A stretch of DNA of 64,000 bases from Sutcliffiella halmapala. GTDB lineage: Bacteria > Bacillota > Bacilli > Bacillales > Bacillaceae_I. The position numbers and the translations under genes are program-made. The stretch spans positions 1,410,390 through 1,474,389 of the forward strand of contig NZ_KV917375.1 in the NCBI RefSeq assembly GCF_002019665.1, given 5' to 3'. Numbering within the stretch: the first letter of the stretch is position 1; each line of letters begins with the position of its first letter. The notes beneath the pieces were generated by a model. The model had not been told where the DNA came from. It saw only the letters and a list, made by a program, of their open reading frames with translations, and did no database searches. This document shows, one piece after another, positions 27,849 to 34,757 of this stretch.

Positions 27849-27917
27849 ATGTTTTTAAAACTAACCCTGTTACCTTTTTGTATCACCCCATGGATCAAAA
27901 GAAAAGGGAAACTATAA
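27849..27917 (+). CDS. tiny ORF, 22 aa, hydrophobic then basic
   Basis: ATG at 27849 follows GAAAGGAGTC. The product begins MFLKLTLLPFCITPW, then turns basic (IKRKGKL). The hydrophobic-then-cationic pattern is that of a small membrane-associated peptide. It is the last ORF before a strong terminator, 22 bases after the 18-aa ORF. Not recognised; function unknown. Confidence 0.42.
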   Translation: MFLKLTLLPFCITPWIKRKGKL

Positions 27918-27923
27918 AAAACG

Positions 27924-27962
27924 GACGAGAGTATCGAATGGAAGATACTCTCGTCTTTTTTA
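27924..27962. terminator. bidirectional rho-independent terminator
   Basis: GACGAGAGTATC and GATACTCTCGTC form a perfect 12-base stem followed by T6. It serves the small-ORF cluster and, as an A-flanked stem, the convergent nuclease gene. Confidence 0.9.
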
Positions 27963-28739
27963 TCACCTTTTTGATTTTCGAAACCCGGCATCGGTTGCTT
28001 CTTTTTCTGTATCAAAACATTCCTCTGGGTTGGTACGTTCATAATACATTCCGTTTGGCATATGATAGATTTTTTCCCCACTCGAGCTGATGTTGCCTTT
28101 AATGTGACAGTTTGCTAGTTTGGTCTCTTGTTTTTTGGGAGTAGGTTCCTCTACAAATTCTGGATAGAAGCCGTCCTCTTGTGCATAATTTTCTACACTC
28201 CAGATTCCAATTGCATTATTTTGTGCTTCCTTTTGTATCGCTTGGAATTGGTCTACATATCGCGTATTTGGCGGATAAATATAGGCAACTCTCGCTAAGC
28301 CTCTTTGTAGAAGAGCTTCCTGAACCGATTCACCTTCTACGTATAAATAAGCTAACAGTCTTCCGTATCTGTCACGCTCTCCCACATCCATTTCAATTTC
28401 AACGGTTCCGTCTTTTAATAACTCCTCGACAAACTCTTTTGCTTCTTTTCCAAATGGCTGCGGTCCACTCATACGTGGATGGTTAGTTTCAGGGGTATCT
28501 ACTAACAAAAATCGAAGACTTTCTTCCTTACCATTGATGATGGCTTTAATGGTATCACCGTCAATCACTCTTGTGACAGAGACTTTTGTACGGGGAAACT
28601 CGCTTTCGTTTTTGGATGTATCTGTTTCTTGCTCATCTAGCACACTTTCTTCGATAGGAAAGGATGTGCTTTTTTCTATTCCACAGCCAGTAACTGTAAG
28701 GAGTATAATCAAACTAATAACATAATATAATTTTTTCAT
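27963..28739 (-). CDS. secreted lipoprotein thermonuclease (SNase family)
   Basis: A 258-aa protein with a lipoprotein signal peptide (MKKLYYVISLIILLTVTGC, lipobox VTGC) and a staphylococcal-nuclease domain at about 50-190. This contains RVIDGDTIK, LRFLLVDTPET, GERDRYGRLLAYLY and LLQRGLARVAYIYPPN, with the catalytic Asp, Glu and Arg residues. A C-terminal segment (CHIKGNISSSGEKIYHMPNG ... ECFDTEKEATDAGFRKS) is the small domain often found after SNase domains in Bacillus. It should cut DNA or RNA at the cell surface. The start at 28739 has AAAGGTG upstream. Confidence 0.9.
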   Translation of the reverse strand: MKKLYYVISLIILLTVTGCGIEKSTSFPIEESVLDEQETDTSKNESEFPRTKVSVTRVIDGDTIKAIINGKEESLRFLLVDTPETNHPRMSGPQPFGKEAKEFVEELLKDGTVEIEMDVGERDRYGRLLAYLYVEGESVQEALLQRGLARVAYIYPPNTRYVDQFQAIQKEAQNNAIGIWSVENYAQEDGFYPEFVEEPTPKKQETKLANCHIKGNISSSGEKIYHMPNGMYYERTNPEECFDTEKEATDAGFRKSKR

Positions 28740-28952
28740 AGGTGTCACCTTTCTTTGCGCGGGTAAAATACAGTTCATTATAACATGGAGGATTTTTCGT
28801 ATTGGGAAAATTAATTAAAATCCTACTTATGAACGATAGAAAAGTGTTTAAACTATGAAAGATAAGGGTATTTATAGTTTGTACTTTTGTTAGAAAACAT
28901 AGGAAGAATGCGAGTTGCAAAGTACAAGTTTAACAGGGCAGGAGTGCGTCGA

Positions 28953-29909
28953 TTGATTACTTTTCAGGATGTAACAAAAACGTATGAAGATGGGACAGTA
29001 GCCGTTAATAATGTCACACTAGACATACATGAAGGTGAATTTTTTGTGTTAATTGGTCCGAGTGGTTGTGGAAAAACAACGACTTTAAAAATGATTAACC
29101 GCCTACATACTATATCAAATGGGGACATTCTCATTGATGGAAAAAGTATAAGTGAACATAATATTCATGAATTACGCTGGAATATCGGCTATGTTCTGCA
29201 GCAAATTGCTTTGTTTCCACATATGACAATTGAAGAGAATATCGCAATAGTCCCAGAGTTAAAATCATGGAAAAAGGCAGATATTACGAAAAGGGTAGAT
29301 GAGCTTTTAGAGCTTGTTGGTCTGGAACCTGATACATATCGCAAGCGCAAGCCATCCGAACTTTCTGGTGGCCAGCAACAACGTGTTGGGGTAGCTAGGG
29401 CATTAGCGGCGAATCCTCCCATAATATTAATGGATGAGCCTTTTAGCGCACTAGATCCATTAAGTCGAGAACAACTCCAGCAAGATTTCTTAAAGCTAAA
29501 AGAAAAAATCAGAAAAACGATTGTATTCGTAACGCATGACATGAATGAGGCTTTAATACTTGGAGATCGAATATGTTTAATGAAAGACGGTGAAATTGTT
29601 CAAGTTGGTACACCTGAAGAATTTTTGAACAAACCTAAAAACGACTTTGTGAAATCTTTTATTGGGAACAAGCAAAGTATACTACTAATTAAATTGGAAG
29701 AAATAGTATCAGAAGTGGTTAGTGAGCAAGAGGTTGAATCCGGAGTTGCGTTAGACCAGGAAGCAACTTTAGGAGATGCACTTGAGTTATTGCAACACCA
29801 TGATGCAGTAACGATAACGAGTGTGAATGGAACCCTAGGTGTTCTTACAAGGCAAAAGGTACTTCAATACATCTATAAACATAGCCAAGAGGGAGGGACC
29901 ATAACATGA
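28953..29909 (+). CDS. ABC transporter ATP-binding protein, EgtUA/OpuFA type
   Basis: A 318-aa quaternary-amine type ATPase. It has Walker A GPSGCGKTT, Q-loop YVLQQIALFPHMT, signature LSGGQQQR, Walker B ILMDEPFSALD and H-loop FVTHDMNEA. The C-terminal tail ends with one CBS-like segment (TLGDALELLQHHDAVTI). It drives the fused permease/binding protein encoded next, with which it overlaps by ATGA. TTG at 28953 follows CAGGAGTG; the longer frame from 28887 has no site. Family members import glycine betaine, choline or ergothioneine; see the next gene. Confidence 0.85.
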   Translation: MITFQDVTKTYEDGTVAVNNVTLDIHEGEFFVLIGPSGCGKTTTLKMINRLHTISNGDILIDGKSISEHNIHELRWNIGYVLQQIALFPHMTIEENIAIVPELKSWKKADITKRVDELLELVGLEPDTYRKRKPSELSGGQQQRVGVARALAANPPIILMDEPFSALDPLSREQLQQDFLKLKEKIRKTIVFVTHDMNEALILGDRICLMKDGEIVQVGTPEEFLNKPKNDFVKSFIGNKQSILLIKLEEIVSEVVSEQEVESGVALDQEATLGDALELLQHHDAVTITSVNGTLGVLTRQKVLQYIYKHSQEGGTIT

Positions 29910-31429
29910 CTTTCCTTCAAGAATTAGTGGAAGCAAGAGGGGCACAACTTTGGACTGCTTTGCTTGAACATATCCAAATCTCCGTTATCGCCCTTGCAAT
30001 TGCGGTAGTGATATCTGTTCCACTTGGGGTATTTCTAACGAGAAAAGAAAAAATTGCAGAACCCATTATTGGCGTTACAGCAGTCTTGCAAACCATTCCC
30101 TCATTAGCATTATTAGGTTTATTAATACCTTTAGTAGGGATCGGTTTTGTCCCAGCAGTTATTGCACTATTTTTATATGCGTTACTTCCGATTTTACGAA
30201 ACACCTATACAGGAATTAAAGAAGTGGACCCATCGTTAAAGGAAGCGGCAAAAGCGATGGGTATGACATCCTTAAAAAGATTGTTTCGCGTAGAGTTGCC
30301 ATTGGCATTACCAGTCATAATGGCAGGTATACGAACAGCTATGGTACTAATTATCGGAACTGCCACCATAGTTGCACTAATCGGTGCAGGCGGTCTTGGT
30401 AGTTTAATTCTTTTAGGGATTGATCGCAATGATAATGTGCTTATTCTTTTAGGCGCAATTCCAGCAGCACTACTCGCTATCCTTTTTGATATTATCTTAC
30501 GGTCAATTGAATCTGCCTCAAGGAAGGGAGCAGGTAAAAAAGCCCTAATCATTGGACTAGTAGTTATTATGTTATTCTTATCACCATTTGCAATCATGCG
30601 TGCTACGGAATCTGATATTGTCATCAGTGGGAAAATTGGTGCAGAGCCAGATATTATTATCAATATGTATAAACTATTAATTGAAGAAGAAACTGGTCTT
30701 TCGGTGGAATTAAGACCATCTTTAGGTAACACAAGCTTTGTGTACCGAGCCTTGAAAAATAAAGATATCGATATCTATCCTGAATATTCGGGAACCGCGA
30801 TTATGACTCTATTAGAAGAGGAACCTGTTAGTTTAGATGAAAGGGAAGTTTTTGACCAGGCGAAAGATGGTTTAATGAAGCAGGATAATTTAGTTTATCT
30901 AGAGCCAATGGGCTTTAATAATACTTATGCTTTAGCGATAGCAGAAAACTTTGCTGAACAAAATGAAATCACCACAATTTCCGATTTAGATGAGGCGAAA
31001 AATGAAATAAAGGCAGGATTTACGCTAGAGTTTTCAGATCGAGAGGATGGATACATAGGAATTCAAGAAGTCTATGGCCTAACCTTTCCAAATTTAACCA
31101 CCATGCAGCCTAAATTGCGCTACCGAGCAGTTGGTACTGGAGATATCAATCTTGTAGATGCATACTCCACAGATCCAGAAATTAAACAATTCGACCTACG
31201 TGTATTAGAAGATGACAAAAATCTATTTCCACCATACCAAGGGGCTGCCTTGTTAAGAAATGAAACCTTAGAGGAGTACCCAGAACTTGAGGGAATTCTA
31301 AACAAACTAGCGAACCAAATAAGTGATGATGAAATGCGAGAGATGAACTACCAAGTAAGTGTGGAAGGAAAGAGCACTTATGAAGTGGCAAAGGAGTTTT
31401 TAGATCGTAAGGGGTTGTTGGGGGAATAG
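29906..31429 (+). CDS. fused permease/substrate-binding protein, EgtUBC/OpuFB type
   Basis: A 507-aa fusion. Residues 1-210 form a BPD-type permease (six hydrophobic segments, EAAKAMGMTSLKRLFRVELP coupling loop). After a further membrane segment (about 212-232), residues 235-507 form a quaternary-amine type substrate-binding domain. The domain includes DIDIYPEYSGTA, GFNNTYALAI, LEFSDREDG, VDAYSTDPEI and LFPPYQGAALL. These blocks closely resemble, from memory, the ergothioneine-binding EgtUC domain of Streptococcus pneumoniae and the Listeria BilE protein, more than classic glycine betaine binders. OpuF-type compatible-solute uptake remains possible. A terminator follows. Confidence 0.82.
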   Translation: MTFLQELVEARGAQLWTALLEHIQISVIALAIAVVISVPLGVFLTRKEKIAEPIIGVTAVLQTIPSLALLGLLIPLVGIGFVPAVIALFLYALLPILRNTYTGIKEVDPSLKEAAKAMGMTSLKRLFRVELPLALPVIMAGIRTAMVLIIGTATIVALIGAGGLGSLILLGIDRNDNVLILLGAIPAALLAILFDIILRSIESASRKGAGKKALIIGLVVIMLFLSPFAIMRATESDIVISGKIGAEPDIIINMYKLLIEEETGLSVELRPSLGNTSFVYRALKNKDIDIYPEYSGTAIMTLLEEEPVSLDEREVFDQAKDGLMKQDNLVYLEPMGFNNTYALAIAENFAEQNEITTISDLDEAKNEIKAGFTLEFSDREDGYIGIQEVYGLTFPNLTTMQPKLRYRAVGTGDINLVDAYSTDPEIKQFDLRVLEDDKNLFPPYQGAALLRNETLEEYPELEGILNKLANQISDDEMREMNYQVSVEGKSTYEVAKEFLDRKGLLGE

Positions 31430-31447
31430 AGAGAGAATTTAGAAAGT

Positions 31448-31487
31448 AAAAAAACTAGGCTGACAATTAGGTGGCCTAGTTTTTTAT
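31448..31487. terminator. bidirectional rho-independent terminator
   Basis: AAAAAACTAGGC and GCCTAGTTTTTT arms serve the transporter operon and the convergent PlcR-like gene. Confidence 0.88.
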
Positions 31488-32372
31488 TATGTCTTTACAT
31501 CTTAATTCTTTGATTTTATTTTTTATGTGAACGACAAAAATTTTATTATCTTGTAAATCGAAAATCTCGATTGATCTTTCGAGATTATTGATCGCATTTT
31601 TATTTTCATCAATGAGGCTATAGTTATAGCCGATGTGATAATAAATGTCTCCTAGTAAATACATACTATCATGTTTTACACACCATTTTATTGCTTCAAA
31701 ACACGTTTCATTAGACTCAGAGATTCTTTTTAAGCGAGTTAGTGCTTTTGCCTTATTATATAAAAGCTTAGTCTTTATGGTACAATCATGTATATAAGGT
31801 ATTTTCTTATAATGAGTTAACCCTGCATTAAAAGTGTCTAACGATTTAATGTATTCTTCAACCTCAAAATAGATAATAGCTATACTATTGATGATTTCTA
31901 TTTCTCTTTCGCCTAAAAGCTTTGAAGTCATTTTTGTCATATCTAAAGCTTCGTTGAATAATTTAAGTGCTGTATTTTTGTTTTTTTGCAGATGATACAC
32001 ACAGATTCCTTCATTCCAAATTAGGAATTGAGCATACTTTCTGTTATTTAAAAACAGGTTATTCTTTTTTTCAGCTTTAACAATTTCATGAACTTCTTCG
32101 TAGTTGCATTTGTTCAGCAAATCCCTAACTTCTGTAAAGACTTCTTTTACATACGATAATCTAGGGTTTGCAGCAAGGTCATAAAAGTAATTTATATCGA
32201 CGCCTAGTCTTTCAGCAATGTAATATAAAGTATTAGCTAAAGGATAAACTTCCCCTTTCTCAATTTTACTTATTTGCGACTGGGTACATATACCTTCACT
32301 AAGCTCTGCTTGAGATAAGTTTAATGCAGACCTCAAACTCTTAATTTCCTTCCCAATTAAAGAGAAATCCAT
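31476..32372 (-). CDS. PlcR-like HTH-TPR regulator (RRNPP family)
   Basis: A 298-aa protein. The N-terminal XRE helix-turn-helix (about 5-62: IGKEIKSLRSALNLSQAELS, ICTQSQISKIEKGEVYP) is followed by TPR-like helical repeats to the C-terminus. Layout, length (PlcR is about 285 aa) and several blocks (ICxQSxxSxIExGxVYP, YNxAKAL, SMxLxGxxYY) match PlcR of Bacillus cereus, so it probably binds DNA in response to a re-imported peptide. A divergent gene at 32576 encodes a matching pro-peptide. ATG at 32372 has GGGGGG 6 bases upstream. It could also be autoregulated: TATAATTATA (32397-32406) lies just before its start. Targets are unknown. Confidence 0.85.
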   Translation of the reverse strand: MDFSLIGKEIKSLRSALNLSQAELSEGICTQSQISKIEKGEVYPLANTLYYIAERLGVDINYFYDLAANPRLSYVKEVFTEVRDLLNKCNYEEVHEIVKAEKKNNLFLNNRKYAQFLIWNEGICVYHLQKNKNTALKLFNEALDMTKMTSKLLGEREIEIINSIAIIYFEVEEYIKSLDTFNAGLTHYKKIPYIHDCTIKTKLLYNKAKALTRLKRISESNETCFEAIKWCVKHDSMYLLGDIYYHIGYNYSLIDENKNAINNLERSIEIFDLQDNKIFVVHIKNKIKELRCKDIIKN

Positions 32373-32393
32373 GTGTATCCCCCCTAAAAATAT

Positions 32394-32517
32394 TCCTATA
32401 ATTATATTTTTACTGAGAAATGGAGTATATTCGAGAAAACCACATTCTATATGGCTCTAATCGACTATAATGCTAAATACACTCCTATTAAAAATAGTGT
32501 ATTATTCCTATTAATAG
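32394..32517. promoter_or_regulatory. candidate operators between the PlcR-like gene and the peptide gene
   Basis: Three related palindromes lie in the 203-base divergent gap: TATAATTATA (32397-32406), CTATT-AAA-AATAG (32485-32497) and CTATTAATAG (32508-32517), each preceded by C. The exact repeat TCCTATTAA occurs at 32483-32491 and 32506-32514, 23 bases apart. The perfect inverted repeat AATACACT / AGTGTATT (32476-32483, 32496-32503) encloses the middle one. No B. cereus type PlcR box (TATGNA ... TNCATA) was found. Confidence 0.5.
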
Positions 32518-32575
32518 ATAGTTTATTAAATATTTAAAGATTTTTAAACAAAAAACTTTTGGAGGTAGATTTTAA

Positions 32576-32698
32576 ATGAAAAAATTTCTTGTTACTTTTC
32601 TAGTGGTTTCCATTACTCTTTTTGGTGCTAACGTGTTCGGTTCATCTGCAAGTGCTTCTGAGAATTTCACACCAACTGAATTACCAACAAGACATTAA
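32576..32698 (+). CDS. exported 40-aa pro-peptide, PapR-like signalling peptide candidate
   Basis: ATG at 32576 with GGAGG at 32561-32565 (10-base gap). The product starts MKKFLVTFLVVSITLFGANV, a Sec signal peptide, with an ASA cleavage motif in SSASASEN, and ends TPTELPTRH. This matches PapR in design: about 40-48 residues, signal peptide, short acidic linker, and a C-terminal segment that becomes the active peptide. PapR active ends read ...DLPFEF or DLPFEY; here TELPTRH keeps the acidic-Leu-Pro step. The gene is divergent from the PlcR-like regulator and 26 bases before a 78-aa ORF, with no terminator between. Processing and the exact active peptide are inferred. Confidence 0.7.
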   Translation: MKKFLVTFLVVSITLFGANVFGSSASASENFTPTELPTRH

Positions 32699-32724
32699 TT
32701 ACTAGCTAAAGGAGGGTTTTTACT

Positions 32725-32961
32725 ATGTCATTGACAAGTACAAGCACTTTAGAGCTTACATGCTTTTGGTTTATCGTTGTGGATCGTGAACAAAAAGAGC
32801 GTAGACGGTACCGTGTTGCCCAGCTTGTAGATTACAAAAATAAAACTTTTGCTGAAGTTTCAAAGTGGTTTGAAACATTGTTTCAAGAGTACAGCGTCAT
32901 TAAAGTTGGCAGAGGAACGATTCCTTCTAAGCTTAAAAAGCTACCTTATATTCAGTACTAA
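32725..32961 (+). CDS. 78-aa protein of unknown function downstream of the pro-peptide
   Basis: ATG at 32725 follows AAAGGAGGG. The product has a Ser/Thr-rich start (SLTSTSTLEL), a short hydrophobic CFWFIVVD segment, a basic block EQKERRRYRVAQ, an aromatic amphipathic stretch (VSKWFETLFQEY) and a C-terminus rich in Lys and Pro (PSKLKKLPYIQY). Net charge is positive. I do not recognise the family. It shares a transcript with the pro-peptide and ends in a terminator, so it is either the effector of the peptide system or a helper in making the signal (inference). Confidence 0.7.
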   Translation: MSLTSTSTLELTCFWFIVVDREQKERRRYRVAQLVDYKNKTFAEVSKWFETLFQEYSVIKVGRGTIPSKLKKLPYIQY

Positions 32962-32962
32962 G

Positions 32963-32992
32963 TCTTCCTGTTTAAATAGGAAGATTTTTTTT
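32963..32992 (+). terminator. rho-independent terminator after the 78-aa ORF
   Basis: TCTTCCT (32963-32969) pairs with AGGAAGA (32978-32984), followed by T8. Beyond it, 32993-33259 shows no gene I can support, only a small AGGC/GCCT hairpin at 33224-33235 before sigK. Confidence 0.85.
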
Positions 32993-33259
32993 GTTAGAAA
33001 TGTGTTTGTATTTGGTAATCAGGTTCAGGCCAGGAGGCAGAGAATAAAGTCAATTTTTATTTATTAACAGTGAACACTAGTTCTTATTCAAATTGTACCA
33101 TTATTCGAAAGAATTGGTAGAAAAATTAATGGAATCTCTAAAAAGAAAAAACGAGGCAATTATAAAATATTTTTTGTTGTGTACTTGCACGGTTAGGACT
33201 CCTTATACATATGAATTAATACTAGGCTCTTGCCTAAGCATTGTTATGGAGGTGAAAGT

Positions 33260-33973
33260 GTGTCAAGTATATTAGCATCGGTAGGCTACTTAATTAAAGA
33301 ACTTGTCTTTCTAGTTTCTTATGTCAAAAACAACGCATTTCCACAACCATTATCTTCAGCAGATGAAGCAAAATATTTGGGGCTCATGGCGGAGGGCAAT
33401 GAACATGCAAGAAATATGTTAATTGAACATAACCTACGTTTGGTTGCACATATCGTTAAAAAATTCGAAAATACTGGGGAGGACTCTGAGGATTTAATCT
33501 CCATTGGAACAATTGGGTTAATAAAAGCTATCGAAAGCTTCCATCAAGGTAAGGGAACGAAACTCGCGACCTATGCCGCTCGCTGCATAGAAAACGAAAT
33601 ACTTATGCATTTAAGGGCATTAAAGAAGACCAAAAAAGACGTTTCATTACATGATCCAATCGGCCAAGATAAAGAGGGTAATGAGATCAGTTTAATTGAT
33701 GTGTTAAAGTCCGAATCTGAGGATGTTATTGATACCATCCAGTTGAATATGGAATTAGAAAAAATAAAAGAATATATTGATGTACTTGATGAGCGAGAAC
33801 GAGAAGTCATTGTTGGACGCTTTGGCCTTGATCTAAAAGACGAAAAAACACAACGTGAAATTGCAAAAGAGCTTGGCATATCGAGAAGCTATGTCTCCCG
33901 CATCGAAAAACGAGCACTGATGAAAATGTTCCACGAATTCTATCGAGCAGAAAAAGAGAAGAAAAAATCTTAA
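33260..33973 (+). CDS. sigK: RNA polymerase sigma-K factor precursor, uninterrupted
   Basis: A 237-aa pro-sigma-K, the late mother-cell sigma factor of sporulation. The first 20 residues ([19 protein letters not shown]) form the membrane-associated pro-sequence, followed by [11 protein letters not shown] at the known SpoIVFB cleavage position. Region 2 ([55 protein letters not shown]) and region 4 ([20 protein letters not shown]) are intact. GTG at 33260 follows GGAGGT by 6 bases. The gene is continuous, so no skin element interrupts it, unlike in B. subtilis 168. A terminator follows at 34013. Confidence 0.96.
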   Translation: MSSILASVGYLIKELVFLVSYVKNNAFPQPLSSADEAKYLGLMAEGNEHARNMLIEHNLRLVAHIVKKFENTGEDSEDLISIGTIGLIKAIESFHQGKGTKLATYAARCIENEILMHLRALKKTKKDVSLHDPIGQDKEGNEISLIDVLKSESEDVIDTIQLNMELEKIKEYIDVLDEREREVIVGRFGLDLKDEKTQREIAKELGISRSYVSRIEKRALMKMFHEFYRAEKEKKKS

Positions 33974-34012
33974 CAGAAACATACTAAGACAAAAGAATAT
34001 TTGATAAAGAAA

Positions 34013-34069
34013 AATATGAACTAATATGCGAAATTCTATGTAGAGTTTTGCATTAGTTCGTATTTTTTT
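34013..34069 (+). terminator. rho-independent terminator after sigK
   Basis: AATATGAACTAATATGC pairs with GCATTAGTTCGTATT around a loop, followed by T7. Confidence 0.85.
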
Positions 34070-34074
34070 AGTTT

Positions 34075-34254
34075 GATTCTGTTTAAGTCTGATTTTTAGA
34101 TAACCTAGCTGTTGATTGGAGCACAAGGCGAAGACTCCTTGCTCAGAGATAGCGTTTTGTGGAGACCCCACAGGCAAAGCCGAGGAGGCTCCACAAGCGC
34201 CCTCTGGATAAGCGAAGCCTAGTGCGGAAATCAACAGCGGTGTTTAACAGATCC
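34075..34254. repeat. palindromic intergenic repeat, family A, copy 4
   Basis: Inner arms CTGTTGATT (34109-34117) and AATCAACAG (34229-34237) enclose a diverged core with GAAGACTCC, GGAGACCCCACAGGC and GCCGAGGAGGCTCC blocks. Outer arms ATTCTGTTTAA and TTAACAGAT lie near 34076 and 34244. It takes up most of the gap between sigK and the 53-aa ORF; the remaining 34255-34430 shows no feature I can name. Confidence 0.75.
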
Positions 34255-34442
34255 TTTATATATTAAGGCTCTCTTTAGGTTAAATTGTTCGTAAATGAAG
34301 CTGGGAATTTAATATTCACGTTACACGATCGTTACATATTTGTTATAAAAGTTTTGGGTTTTCTCCGCTTTTGCCCTGTCTCTTTTTTGGAGCTTGCATA
34401 TGTTAGTAGTATAGATACCTATTGGGAGAGGGAGGTGTTGGT

Positions 34443-34604
34443 ATGTACGGGTATCCTTATGGGCCGTGTTGTCCACCGCCATGTCCTCCACCATATAGAC
34501 CAGGTGGGTTTTATGGAGGATGGTTGTATGGAATAGTTGTCGTCCTCTTTATTCTCTTATTACTCGGTGGAGGGCACTATTATAAGAATTATCTTGTGAG
34601 ATAG
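34443..34604 (+). CDS. small YjcZ-like protein, Gly/Tyr/Pro/Cys-rich with a membrane helix
   Basis: 53 aa from ATG at 34443, with GGGAGGTG 6 bases upstream. The N-terminal half is MYGYPYGPCCPPPCPPP followed by YRPGG and FYGG. One hydrophobic helix (IVVVLFILLLLGGG) lies near the C-terminus, ending HYYKNYLVR. The helix resembles the YjcZ/YczN-type sporulation small proteins (FALIVVLFILLIIVG), but the CCPPPC region is unusual. It may be a spore or mother-cell membrane protein. A terminator follows immediately. Confidence 0.65.
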   Translation: MYGYPYGPCCPPPCPPPYRPGGFYGGWLYGIVVVLFILLLLGGGHYYKNYLVR

Positions 34605-34635
34605 GCTTATGCTTCCTAAGCATAGGCTTTTTTTA
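34604..34635 (+). terminator. rho-independent terminator
   Basis: GCTTATGCTT and AAGCATAGGC arms are followed by T7, starting inside the stop codon of the 53-aa ORF. Confidence 0.82.
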
Positions 34636-34649
34636 ACTGTTACTCTAAA

Positions 34650-34676
34650 CGAAATATTCGTGACGCGAATATTTCG
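34650..34676. promoter_or_regulatory. perfect inverted repeat upstream of pepF
   Basis: CGAAATATTCG (34650-34660) and CGAATATTTCG (34666-34676) are perfect inverted arms around TGACG. No T tract follows, so an operator is more likely than a terminator. It lies about 80 bases before pepF. Confidence 0.5.
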
Positions 34677-34757
34677 CTTCTCCATAAGTTCGAATAATGG
34701 AAATATTATAACTTTTACTTTATAATAAACCATATGAAATTAAAGGGGGATATGAAG

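Noticed and set aside
30205-30732. 175-codon open frame on the minus strand inside the permease/binding-protein gene
   Set aside because: It lies wholly opposite a clear coding gene, has no ribosome binding site, and its composition (Ser, Ile, Arg-rich) is that of a reverse-frame shadow.
32373-32575. Search for a B. cereus PlcR box (TATGNA ... TNCATA) in the regulator-peptide gap
   Set aside because: No match was found, so I did not call a PlcR box; other palindromes are reported instead.
34285-34536. 83-codon plus-strand frame overlapping the 53-aa YjcZ-like ORF
   Set aside because: No ribosome binding site, no recognisable features, and it overlaps a better-supported ORF in another frame that ends at a terminator.
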